A DNA stretch of 64,000 nucleotides from Lamellibrachia satsuma (Eukaryota > Annelida > Polychaeta > Sabellida > Siboglinidae): positions 9,436,001 to 9,500,000 of the forward strand of contig BSQZ01000015.1 in NCBI GenBank assembly GCA_033239005.1. The letters are read 5' to 3'. Of the stretch, positions 27,101 through 38,156 are shown one piece after another. Below the pieces are notes generated by a model, which was given only the letters and a program-made list of their open reading frames with translations, was not told where the DNA came from and did no database searches. The first letter of the stretch is position 1; the number at the start of each line of letters is the position of its first letter. Position numbers and translations under genes: made by a program.

Positions 27101-30100
27101 GAAGTGTCAAGTATCAAATGAAGTGACAATTGAAGGGTGAAGGGTGAAATGAAGTGTGAATTGTGAAATGAAGTGTGAAATGATGTGTGAAGTGTCAAAT
27201 AAAGCGTGATGTGTCAAATTAAGTGTCACATGAAGTGTCAAGTGTCAAAATAAGTGTGAAATGAAGTGTGAAGTGTCAATCGAAGTGTGAAATGTAGTGT
27301 GAACTGTCAAATGAAGTGTCATATGAAGTGTCAAGTGTCAAATTAAGTGTGAAATGTAGTAAGAAGTGAGAAATGAAGTGTGAAATGAAATGTGCAGTGT
27401 CAAATGAAGTGTGAAATGAAGCGTGAAGATTGAAATGAAGTGTGAAATGAAGTGTGAAGTGTCAAATGAAGTGTCTAATAAAACGATAAGTGTCAAATGA
27501 AGTGTCAAGTTTCAAATTAAGTGTGAAATATCAAATAAAATGTCAAGTGTCAAATGAAGTGTCAAATGAAGGGTGAAGGGAGAAATGAAGTGTGAAGTGT
27601 GAAATGAAGTGTGAAGTGTGAAAGGAAGTGTGAAATGATGTGTCAAGTGCCAAATGAAGTGTGAAATGATGTGTGAAGTGTCAAAAGAAGAGTGAGGTGT
27701 GAAATGAAGTGTGAAATGAAGTATGAAATGAAGTGTGAAGTGTGAAATTAAGTGTGAAATAAAATGTGAAATGAAGTGTGAAGTGAAGTGTGAAAAGTCA
27801 AATGAAGTGTAAAATGAAGTGCGAAGTGTCAAATGAAGTGTGAAGTGTGAAAAGAAGTATGAAATGAAATGTCAAGTGCCAAATGAAGTGTGAAATGATG
27901 TGTGAAGCGTCAAATGAAGTGTGAAGTTTCAAATGAAGTGTGAAATTTCAAATGAAGTGCGAAATGAAGTGTGAAGTGTGAAATGAAGTGTGAAATGATG
28001 TGTGAAGTGTCAAATGAAGTGTGATATATCAAATTATGTAGTGTCACATGAAGTGTCAAGTGTCAAAATAAGTGTGAAATGAAGTGTGATGTATCAATCG
28101 AAGTGTGAAATGAAGTGTGAAGTGTCAAATGAAGTGTCATATGATGTGTCAAATGTCAAATTAAGTTTGAAATATAGTGTGAAGTGTGAAATGAAATGTG
28201 AAGTGTCAAATGAAGTGAGAAATGAAGTGTGAAGTGTCAAATGAAGTGTGAAATGAAACGAGAAGTTAGAAATGAAGTGTGAAATGAAGTTTGAAGTGTT
28301 AAATGAAGTGTCAAATAAAGTGTCAAGTGTCAAATTAAGTGTCAAGTGTCATATTAAGTGTGAAATGTCAAATGAAGTGTCAAGTGTCAAATGAAGTGTC
28401 AAATGAAGTGTGAAGGGTGAAATGAAGTGTGAAGTGTGAAAGGAAGTGTGAAATGATATGTTACAAGTGCCAAATGAAGTGAGAAATGATGTGTGTAGTG
28501 TGAAATGAAGTGTGAAATAAAATGTGAAATGAAGTGTGAAATGAAGAGTGAAAAGTCAAATGAAGTGTAAAATGAAGTGCGAAGTGTCAAATGAAGTGTG
28601 AAATTTCAAATGAAGTGTGAAATTTCAAATGAAGTGTGAAATGAAGTGTGAAGTGTGAAAGGAAGTATGAAATGAAGTCTCAAGTGCCAAATGAAGTGTG
28701 AAATGATGTGTGAAGTGTGAAATGAAGTGTGAAGTGTCAAATGAAGTGTGAAATTTCAACAGAAGTGTGAAATGAAGTGTGAAGTGTGAAATGAAGTGTG
28801 AAATGATGTGTGAAGTGTCAAATAAAAATGTCAAATTAAGTGTCACATGAAGTGTCAAGTGTCAAAATCAGTGTGAAATGAAGTGTGAAGTGTCAATCGA
28901 AGTGTGAAATGAAGTGTGAACTGTCAAATGAAGTGTCATATGAAGTGTCAAGTGTCAAATTAAGTGTGAAATGTAGTAAGAAGTGAGAAATGAAGTGTGA
29001 AATGAAATGTGCAGTGTCAAATGAAGTGTGAAATGAAGCGTGAAGATTGAAATGAAGTGTGAAATGAAGTGTGAAGTGTCAAATGAAGTGTGAAATGAAG
29101 TGTGAAGTGCCAAATGAAGTGTCATATGAAGTGTCAAGTGTCAAATTAAGTGTGAAATATAGTGTGAAGTGTGAAATGAAGTGTGAAATGAAATGTGAAG
29201 TGTCAAATGATGTGTGACGTGTCAAATTAAGTGTCACATGAAGTGTCAAGTGTCAAATGTGAAGTGTGAAATGAAGTGTGAAGTGTCAATCGAAGTTAGA
29301 AATGAAGTATGAAGTGTCAAATGAAGTGTCAAGTGTCAAATGAATTGTCAAATGAAGTGTGAAGGGAGAAATGAAGTGTGAAGTATGAAAGGGAATGTGA
29401 AATGATGTGTCAAGTGCCAAATGAAGTGTGAAATGATGTGTGAAGTGTGAAATGAAGTGTGGAATAAAATGTGAAATGAAGTGTGAAAAGTCAAATGAAG
29501 GGTAAAATGAAGTGTGAAGTGTCAAATTAAGTGTGAAATATAGTGTGAAGTGTGAAATGAAGTGTGAAATGAAATGTGAAGTGTCAAATGATGTGTGACG
29601 TGTCAAATTAAGTGTCACATGAAGTGTCAAGTGTCAAATGTGAAGTGTGAAATGAAGTGTGAAGTGTCAATCGAAGTTAGAAATGAAGTATGAAGTGTCA
29701 AATGAAGTGTCAAGTGTCAAATGAATTGTCAAATGAAGTGTGAAGGGAGAAATGAAGTGTGAAGTATGAAAGGGAATGTGAAATGATGTGTCAAGTGCCA
29801 AATGAAGTGTGAAATGATGTGTGAAGTGTGAAATGAAGTGTGGAATAAAATGTGAAATGAAGTGTGAAAAGTCAAATGAAGGGTAAAATGAAGTGTGAAG
29901 TTTCAAATGAAGTGTGAAATTTCAAATGAAGTGCGAAATGAAGTGTGAAGTGTGAAATGAAGTGTGAAATGATGAGTGAAGTGTCAAATGAAGTGTGATA
30001 TATCAAATTATGTAGTGTCACATGAAGTGTCAAGTGTCAAAATAAGTGTGAAATGAAGTGTGATGTATCAATCGAAGTGTGAAATGAAGTGTGAAGTGTC

Positions 30101-33100
30101 AAATGAAGTGTCATATGATGTGTCAAATGTCAAATTAAGTTTGAAATATAGTGTGAAGTGTGAAATGAAATGTGAAGTGTCAAATGAAGTGAGAAATGAA
30201 GTGTGTAGTGTGAAATGAAGTGTGAAATAAAATGTGAAATGAAGTGTGAAATGAAGAGTGAAAAGTCAAATGAAGTGTAAAATGAAGTGCGAAGTGTCAA
30301 ATGAAGTGTGAAGTTTCAAATGAAGTGTGAAATTTCAAATGAAGTGTGAAATGAAGTGTGAAATGTGAAAGGAAGTATGAAATGAAGTCTCAAGTGCCAA
30401 ATGAAGTGTGAAATGATGTGTGAAGTGTGAAATGAAGTGTGAAGTGTCAAATGAAGTGTGAAATTTCAATAGAAGTGTGAAATGAAGTGTGAAGTGTGAA
30501 ATGAAGTGTGAAATGATGTGTGAAGTGTCAAATAAAAATGTCAAATTAAGTGTCACATGAAGTGTCAAGTGTCAAAATAAGGGTGAAATGAAGTGTGAAG
30601 TGTCAATCGAAGTGTGAAATGAAGTGTGAACTGTCAAATGAAGTGTCATATGAAGTGTCAAGTGTCAAATTAAGTGTGAAATGTAGTAAGAAGTGAGAAA
30701 TGAAGTGTGAAATGAAATGTGCAGTGTCAAATGAAGTGTGAAATGAAGCGTGAAGATTGAAATGAAGTGTGAAATGAAGTGTGAAGTGTCAAATGAAGTG
30801 TGAAATGAAGTGTGAAGTGCCAAATGAAGTGTCATATTGTGTCTATTGTCAAATTAAGTGTGAAATGAAGTATGAAGTGTGAAATGAAGTGTGAAGTGTG
30901 TGTCATATTGTGTCTGTGAAGTGCCAAATGAAGTGTCATATTGTGTCTATTGTCAAATTAAGTGTGAAATGAAGTATGAAGTGTGAAATGAAGTGTGAAG
31001 TGTCAAATGAAGTGAGAAATGAAGTGTGAAGTGTCAAATGAAGTGTGAAATGAAACGTGAAGTTTGAAATGAAGTGTCAAGTATCAAACGAAGTGTCAAA
31101 TGAAGGGTGAAGGGTGAAATGAAGTGTGAAGTGTGAAATGAAGTGTGAAGTGTGAAAGGAAGTGTGAAATGATGTGTCAAGTGCCAAATGAAGTGTGAAA
31201 TGAAGTGTGAAGTGTCAAAAGAAGAGTGAAGTGTGAAATGAAGTGTGAAATGAAGTATGAAATGAAGTGTGAATTGTGAAATGAAGTGTGAAATGAAGTA
31301 TGAAATGAAGTGTGAAGTGTGAAATGAAGTGTGAAATAAAATGTGAAATGAAGTGTGAAATGAAGTGTGAAAAGTCAAGTGAAGTATGAAATGAAGTGTC
31401 AAGTGCCAAATGAAGTGTGAAATGATGTGTGAAGTGTTAAATGAAGTGTGAAGTTTCAAATGAAGTGTGAAATTTCAAATGAAGTGTGAAATGAAGTGTG
31501 AATTGTCATATTAAGTGTGAAATGTCAAATGAAGTGTCAAGTGTCAAATGAAGTGTGATGTGTCACATTAAGTGTCACATGAAGTGTGAAGTGTCAAAAT
31601 AAGTGTGAAATAAAGTGTGAAGTGTCAATCGAAGTGTGAAATGAAGTGTGATGTGTCAAATGAAGTGTCAAGTGTCAAATTAAGTGTGAAATATAGTGTG
31701 AAGTGTGAAATGAAGTGTGAAATGAAATGTGAAGTGACAAATGAAGTGTGAAATGAAGCGTGAAGTTTGAAATGAAGTGTGAAATGAAGTGTGAAGTGTC
31801 AAATGAAGTGACAAATGAAGTGTCAAGTGTCAAATGAAGTGTCATGTGTCAAATGAAGTGTGAAATGTCAAATGATGTGTGAAATGAAGTGTGAAGCTTC
31901 AAATGAAGTGTCAAATGAAGTGTCAAGTGCTAAATGAAGTGTCAAGTGTAAAATTAAGTGTGAAATGTAGTGCGAAGTGTCAATCGAAGTGAGAAATGAA
32001 GAACGAAGTGTCAAATGAAGTGTCATATAAAGTGTCAAGTGTCAAATTAAGTGTGAAATGAAGTGTGAAGTGTGAAATGAAGTGTGAAGTGTCAAATTAA
32101 GTGTGAAATGTCAAATGAAGTGTCAAGTGTCAAATGAAGTGTCAAATGAAGGGTGAAGGGTGAAATGAAGTGTGAAGTGTGAAATGAAGTGTGATGTGTG
32201 AAAGGAAGCGTGAAATGATGTGTCAAGTGCCAAATGAAGTGTGAAATGATGTGTGAAGTGTCAAAAGAAGAGTGAAGTGTGAAATGAAGTGTGAAATGAA
32301 GTATGAAATGAAGTGTGAAGTGTGAAATGAAGTGTGAAATAAAATGTGAAATGAAGTGTGAAATGAAGTGTGAAAAGTCAAATGAAGTGTAAAGTGAAGT
32401 GCGAAGTGTCAAATGAAGTGCGAAGTGTGAAAGGAAGTATGAAATGAAGTGTCAAGTGCGAAATGAAGTGTGAAATGAAGCGGGAAGTTTGAAATGAAGT
32501 GTCAAGTGTGAAATGAAGTGTGAAATGTCAAATAAAGTGTCAAATGAAGTGTCAAGTGCCAAATGAAGTGTCATGTGCCAAATTAAGTGTGAAATGTAGT
32601 GTGAAGTGTCAAATGAAGTGTGAAATGAACTGTGAAGTGCCAAATGAAGTGTGAAGTGTCAAATGAAATGTGAAATGAAGTGTCAAGTGTGAAATGAAGT
32701 GTGAAATAAAATGTGAAATGAAATGTGAAATGATGTGTGAAGTGTGAAATGAAGTTTGTAATGAAGTGTGAAATGTGAAATGATTTGTGAAATGAAGTGT
32801 GTAATGTCAAATGAAGTGTCAAATGAAGTGTCAAGTGTCAAATTAAGTGTGAAATGTAGTGTGAAGTGTGAAATGAAGTATGAAATGAAGTGTCAAGTGC
32901 CAAATGAAGTGTGAAATTATGTGTGAAGTGTCAAATGAAGTGTGAAGTTTCAAATGAAGTGTGAAATTTCAATAGAAGTGTGAAGTGAAGTGTGAAATGT
33001 GAAATGAAGTGTGAAATGATGTGTGAAGTGTCAAATAAAGTGTGAAGTGTCAAATTAAGTGTCAAAGTGTCAAATGAAGTGTCAAATGAAGTGTGAAGGG

Positions 33101-34560
33101 TGAAATGAAGTGTGAAGTTTCAAATTAAGTGTCACATGAAGAGTCAAGTGTCAAATTAAGTGTGAAATGAAGTGTGAAGTGTCAATAGAAGTGAGAATTT
33201 AGGTATGAAGTGTCAAATGAAGTGCCATATGAAGTGTCAAATGTCAAATTAAGTGTGAAATGAAGTGTGAAGTGTGAAATGAAGTGTGAAGTTTCAAATG
33301 AAGTGTGAAGTGTCAAATGAAGTGTCAAATAAAGTGTCAAGTGTCAAATGAAGTGTCAGGTGTCAAATTAAGTGTGAAATGTCAAATGTAGTGTGAAGTG
33401 TGAAATGAAGTGTGAAATGATGTGTGAAGTGTCAAGTGAAGGGTGAAGTGTCAAATTAAGTGTCACATAAAGTGTGAAGTGTCAAATTAAGTGTGAAATG
33501 AAGTGTGAAGTGCCAAATTAAGTGTGAAATGAAGTGTGAACTGTCAATCGAAGTGTGAAATGAAGTGTGAACTGTCATATGAAGTGTCATGAATGAAGTG
33601 TCAAATTAAGTGTAATATGTAGTGTGAAGTGTGAAGTGAAGTGTGAAATGAAATGTGCAGTGTCAAATGAAGTGTCAAATGAAGGGTGAAGTTTGAACTG
33701 AAGTGTGAAATGAAGTGTGAAGTGTCAAATGAAGTGTGAAATGAAGTGTGAAGTGTGAAAGGAAGTGTGAAATGAAGTGACAAGTGCCAAAGGAAGTGTG
33801 AAATGATGTGTGAAGCGTCAAATGAAGTGTGAAGTTTCAAATGAAGTGTGAAATGAAGTGTGAAGTGTGTGTGAAGTGTGAAATGAAGTGTGAAGTGTCA
33901 AATTAAGTGTCACATGAAGTGTCAAGTGTCAAATTAAGTGTGAAATGAAGTGTGAAGTGTCAATCGAAGTGTGAAATGAAGTATGAAGTGTCAAATGAAG
34001 TGTCATATGAAGTGTCAAGTGTCAAATTAAGTGTGAAATGAAGTGTGAAGTGTGAAATGAAGTGTGAAGTTTCAAATGAAGTGAGAAATGAAGTGTGAAG
34101 TTTCAAATGAAGCGTCAAATAAAGTGTCAAGTGTCAAATGATGTGTCAAGTGTCAAATTAAGTGTGAAATGTCAAATGTAGTGTGAAGTGTGAAATGAAG
34201 TGTGACATGATGTGTGAAGTGTCAAATGAAGGGTGAAGTTTCAAATTAAGTGTGAAATGAAGTGTGAAGTGCCAAATTAAGTGTGAAATGAAGTGTGAAA
34301 TGAAGTGTGAAGTGTGAAATGAAGTGTGAAATGAAGTGTGAAGTGTGAAATGAAGTGTGAAGTGAAGTGTGAAATGAAGTGTGATGTGTCAAATGAAGTG
34401 TGAAATTAAGTGTGAAGTGTGAAATGAAGTGAGAAGTGTGAAAGGAAGTGTTAAATGAAGTGTCAAATGCCAATTTAAAATTATGTGTGAAATGTTAATT
34501 GAAGTGTGATGTGTGAAATGAAGTATGAAATGAAGTGTGAAATGAAGTGTGAAGTGTGAA
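15200..34560. repeat. Satellite zone 3: diverged lineage marked by CAATCGAAGT
   Basis: From about 15.2 kb onward the variant GTGTCAATCGAAGTG recurs every few hundred bases, for example near 15,870, 16,463, 18,426, 19,974, 20,702, 21,053, 22,859, 25,797, 28,892, 30,604, 31,981 and 33,960. Other companions are GTGTCACATGAAGTG, AAACGAGAAGTTTG and ATGATAAGTGTC. Longer blocks repeat as well; a block starting near 22,124 recurs near 24,134, 27,512 and 32,092. Divergence is higher than in zone 2. Confidence 0.7.
29136..29900. repeat. 381-bp near-perfect tandem duplication
   Basis: Two adjacent copies with an offset of exactly 381 bases; for instance the rare word TGTGTGACGT is at 29,211 and again at 29,592. 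No difference was noticed between the two copies, implying a very recent duplication inside the older zone 3. Confidence 0.85.
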
Positions 34561-34563
34561 ATG

Positions 34564-34680
34564 AAGGAATTATGGGTAAATTGTAGGAATTATGGGTAAA
34601 CTGTAGGATTGATGTGTAAAGTGTAAGAGCGCATTATTTTAAAATATTGACATGTAACGAAACTATGCTGATGGTGCACT
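34564..34680. other. Satellite edge
   Basis: Regular units end and two 21-bp units containing GGAATTATGGGTAAA follow, then a degenerate third one and unique sequence. This is the right boundary of the array. Confidence 0.7.
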
Positions 34681-34805
34681 TTCCGCGAAGCGTCTGGTGC
34701 GGCTTACGTCAGCTGCATGTCCTTATTTGGTATTGTTCTGTGTGCGGCTTTCGTCAGCTGCATGTCATGACAATGTTATAGCTTACGTCAGCTGTACGTC
34801 GGTAT
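34681..34805. repeat. Three copies of a GCTTACGTCAGCTGCATGTC-type repeat
   Basis: The 20-base word occurs at about 34,700, 34,745 (CTTTCGTCAGCTGCATGTC) and 34,780 (CTTACGTCAGCTGTACGTC). The function is unknown. TGACGTAA-like cores give it a CRE-like look, but that is only a resemblance. Confidence 0.6.
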
Positions 34806-34851
34806 GTCAATAAAAATAAAATTATAAGTATTAATGCATGCATATGTGTAA

Positions 34852-34925
34852 GTATGTATGTATGTATGTTTGTTTGTATGTATGTATGTGTGAATGTGTG
34901 TATGTATGCATGTATGTATGTATAC
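34852..34925. repeat. TATG microsatellite
   Basis: Interrupted runs of TATG/TTTG tetranucleotides. Confidence 0.85.
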
Positions 34926-35340
34926 AAGTGATTTGTATGCTGTAATCAAGGCATCTATATAGCACTTAGTTTAACTTTAAAATACATACTGTTATCCGAC
35001 TGTGTAACGTTTGGCTATAGATATTTCTAGTTAAAAAATACACCGTTGCTTGCATGCCGACCTGATTTATTTGGGTCATAGATAGGGCGTGCGCGCTGTC
35101 TATTCCTGCACGCCGGCTAGGCCACTGCTAACAGTCTAGCAATAAAAAACACCATTCAGCCGACTTCACTGTTGGTCTGGTACAAAGTACGCCTCTCGGT
35201 GCTTGATAACTCCTGCTCTCTTGTATTACACGATACTCTTGTTGTATCATACTGCTAGTGTTGTTCAATAAAACACGTGTGCACTCGTACCATACCGTGT
35301 TGCGTTCGTTTCTCGTTTCTTCATTAGTCCCTTTGATCGT
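34926..35340. other. Unassigned spacer, weakly LTR-like
   Basis: No gene was recognised. Two AATAAA signals (about 35,140 and 35,267) lie in moderately GC-rich DNA after an AT-rich stretch, an arrangement that can occur in solo LTRs. No flanking duplication or primer-binding site was found, so no retrotransposon is called. Confidence 0.25.
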
Positions 35341-35535
35341 TGATAATTAATGACCCTATTCATAAACGTTGCGTAGGGGTCACTCCGTCAGGATTCACCG
35401 CAAACGTCTACAGGACGATGTTGCTGACAGTGATTAAGTTTTGTTTTCCTGTAGTCCCTGTGATAATGACCCTATTCTTAATTGCTGCGTATGGGTCACT
35501 CCGTCAGGGTTCACCGCAAACGTCTATAGGCTGGG
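35341..35535. repeat. Direct repeat, 116-120 bp period, two copies
   Basis: TGACCCTATTC is followed by GGGTCACTCCGTCAGG and TTCACCGCAAACGTCTA at 35,351-35,415 and again at 35,467-35,531, with a few substitutions and a small indel. Confidence 0.8.
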
Positions 35536-35720
35536 GTTAAGACAGTTAGGGTTAGCTCCAGTCGACAGGGGTTACGGCTAGGGTTAGGGTTAGCCACTCG
35601 CCACGTCAAAAAGTTGGGGTTACGACGGTTAGGGTTACCTCCAGTCATCAGGGGGCGCTCTAGGATTACGGATAGGGTTATGGGTCGCCACCAGGGGGCG
35701 CTCAGGGTACCCAGAAGGCT
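35536..35720 (+). repeat. TTAGGG-like interstitial motifs and CAGGGGGCGCTC repeats
   Basis: GTTAGGGTTAG occurs at about 35,548 and 35,582 (GCTAGGGTTAGGGTTAGCC), with single copies near 35,626 and 35,673. They alternate with a CTCCAGTC(G/A)(A/T)CAGGGG phrase and two copies of CAGGGGGCGCTC. The motifs match the animal telomere repeat but are short and scattered, so this is not a true telomere. Confidence 0.55.
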
Positions 35721-36099
35721 CTGCGACCGGAAACCGGAAGTCCCTCCCAAACTGGTCGCCTCATTTGCTCGGTCATTTCCTTCCCTTTACTACTCTCCTC
35801 CATTATTTCATTGAAATTCTGAAACCATAAAATGATTAGCCTACTGGTCTTTTCATGTTTGAATATTGGCTCAGCCATTGTCTGTACGTGGTTTACAATT
35901 ACTAGAAGTTGGAATAACATAAAGAAATCTGATATTTTGTAAGTTTGCAGCAATAGATGTAACGGAAAAGCAATAGACTATTATCTATTATGATTTATTA
36001 CTATTACTTTTTAAAAAAGTTCCTCTATTACTATTACAGAAAAAACGCCTATTACAATTACATATTACTATTATCCCATGGGTTTGCTTTGGAAAAACT
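35721..36099. other. Non-coding spacer, TATTAC-rich
   Basis: AT-rich sequence with repeated ATTACTATTAC words. No gene is supported. Confidence 0.5.
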
Positions 36100-36229
36100 C
36101 GCATAGAATTAATATGGAATTGTATTTTAATTGAAAAAAATGAATTGAATAAAAAGAACTGAATTGGAATTTATTAAATTGAATTGAGTGGAATTTGAAT
36201 TGATTAAATGGAATTGAACCCAACCCTGA
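36100..36229 (-). mobile_element. Terminal fragment of a hAT-like MITE
   Basis: GAATTGAATT-type subterminal repeats end at GGAATTGAACCCAACCCTG, whose reverse complement CAGGGTTGGGTTCAATTCC is close to the terminal repeat of the element at 36,945. The matching left end and target duplication were not found, so this is treated as a fragment. Confidence 0.45.
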
Positions 36230-36535
36230 AAACAGTATGTTCTTATATAATGCTGTATCCAGTCTGAAGGACTCCTCAAAGCACTCTTCACCCCCTCGCA
36301 AACCTATTCTCTACAACACCAACTTGACTTTTCTGGGAAGCTTTCAACCAGGCTGCAATTACGGTGCATAGAATGTTCGTTCACATATATCAACCACTGT
36401 CTATTGCCAGACACTCATTCATTTTATGCAGCTGATTCGACTAAGTTAACGTGGAGTGAATGATATTGCCCAAAGTTCGAAATGGCAACAAGAGGATTTG
36501 ATCCTGGGTTCTGTCGATTGAGAGTTCAATGTTCT

Positions 36536-36944
36536 TGCCACCATACTACCGCTCCACAGATGGGAAGCTCAGACCCTTGCCACTACACTATTGCTCCACA
36601 GATGGGAGGCTCAGACCCTTGTCACTACACTACTGCTCCACAGATGGGAGGCTCAGAACCTTGCCACTATACTACCGCTCCACAGATGGGAGGCTCAGAC
36701 ACTTGTCACTACACTACCGCTCCACAGATGGGAGGCTCAGACACTTGTCACTACACTACCGCTCCACAGATGGGAGGCTCAGACACTTGTCACTACACTA
36801 CCGCTCCACAGATGGGAGGCTCAGACACTTGTCACTACACTACCGCTCCACAGATGGGAGGCTCAGACACTTGTCACTACACTACCGCTCCACAGATGGG
36901 AGGCTCAGACACTTGTCACTACACTACCGCTCCACAGATGGGAG
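36536..36944 (+). repeat. 42-bp minisatellite, about 9.7 copies
   Basis: Tandem units each contain CAGATGGGAGGCTCAGAC and CACTACACTACCGCTC. The first three units differ slightly and the later ones are identical. Because 42 is a multiple of three and the unit lacks plus-strand stops, three overlapping plus-strand open frames of about 140-210 codons result; one reads APQMGGSDTCHYTT repeatedly. There is no start context or conserved domain, so a protein is unlikely. The array is split by a transposon and resumes at 42,600. Confidence 0.95.
36937..36944 (+). repeat. Target-site duplication GATGGGAG, left copy
   Basis: Eight bases directly before the CAGGGCTGGG terminus, identical to 42,600-42,607. 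Confidence 0.93.
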
Positions 36945-36957
36945 CAGGGCTGGGTCC

Positions 36958-37949
36958 AATTACAAAATATCAAATCAATTACAATTACTTTAAATTTTCC
37001 AGTTCAATTACAATTCTAAAATCAATTACAATTACACCATTTCAATTACATTTGTGTTATGCAAAATCATTTGTTAATAATGTAGCGCGTGTTGCTGATT
37101 GTGTATACGAATAGTACGATTGATAAACAAATATAATGAACTTGGTGATGTTTGTACATTTTGTTGAACCGAGACTTCACACGATTTCATATACAATTAG
37201 CTAGATAAATATTATTGTTCCTTGTAAATACAATGTAATGTTTGCTTGGTTCATTAATTTATGTTTAATTACACGGAGTTCAGTAAAACAATAAACAAAA
37301 GCCACAAACATTTGAAATCCTAATGAGTCTCTCCAATCTACTAAGCCATTTCAAAGCAACTCCACTCATAAAATGTAACCACAAATAATTCATATCAGTA
37401 CATTAGCAATGTTCACATTAAGATACGTCCCGAGGGGTTTTGTGTATACTCCTTGGTGTACACCTATTTTGTCTACTGTGTTATTCTCCTTGGTGTACAA
37501 ACATTTTGTCTACTGTGTCATACCCAGATTGGTTTACTTGGCAGTTGTGTTTTGAGGTTGTACATGTCTTGTACATGCACTGTGTGCCTACCATTAGTCT
37601 CTTGGCTTCAAGCCCAGTCAGTATTCTTACGTAATAAACCTGTAGTTCACTCTCAACTGAGCTTATTTACTGACTTGGGCAGTGTTAATTCATGATCTAT
37701 GTACTGTATCAACAGAAACCACCACCTGGCCCTTCACTGTGTACTCTGCTAGAAGATCACAGAATCAAAGAAAAATGGTTATGCCTTTTGGGATATTTGG
37801 GAAACTTTGGAAGCCAGGTGTGAACTGTCTGCTGGCTGATTGCAATTAAACATTGCTTAGGAAGGCCAGAGGTATTCTGTTGGTGCAGTTGTTATATCTG
37901 AATATTCATTTGATTATATGAGCAGGTCCTGCAGGTGTTATAATTAAGA
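36958..37949. other. Left interior of element A, no gene
   Basis: CAATTACAATTAC subterminal repeats are followed by AT-rich DNA. A short direct repeat with TCCTTGGTGTACA and TTTTGTCTACTGTGT occurs at about 37,450-37,520. No coding region is supported. Confidence 0.5.
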
Positions 37950-38156
37950 CAGGGATCAGCAAACGTTTTGGGACGAGGGCCAAAATTTGGAGTGCTATGT
38001 TAAGGCGGGCCAAAGCTTTTATGCACGCAAAAACACAGTGCAAAAATATTGCTTTTATTATCTGCTTTGCCAGGCTAAAAAATATGGTACTGTACAAGTA
38101 GAACATGGAAACATGTTCGAAACAACGCACAAACAACGCACATCTAATGAATGCAG

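Larger units (their letters stand above)
1..34563. repeat. Giant simple satellite array (GAAAT + GAAGTGT modules)
   Basis: The whole stretch is made of two short modules, GAAAT (5 bp) and GAAGTGT (7 bp), combined mostly as 12-mers (GAAATGAAGTGT) with extra 7-mers. A frequent composite is 12+12+7 = 31 bp. Common variants change G to C in the module start (GTGTCAAATG, GTGCCAAATG) or give GCGAAGTG and ATGATGTG. The plus strand is nearly free of C, an extreme strand asymmetry. The minus strand reads ACACTTCATTTC and contains no stop codon in any of the three frames, which produces dozens of His/Thr/Ser/Phe/Leu-rich open frames. These have no coding support. No transposon interrupts the array, and it continues beyond the left edge. 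Arrays like this are usually heterochromatic or pericentromeric; that is inference here. Confidence 0.97.

Noticed and set aside
237..34473. Dozens of minus-strand open frames of 60-228 codons in the satellite
   Set aside because: They all translate the same simple repeat in different frames. The repeat lacks minus-strand stops, so open frames are expected by composition alone.
34926..35340. Solo LTR next to the satellite
   Set aside because: AATAAA signals alone are insufficient; no TG...CA termini with a flanking duplication were found.
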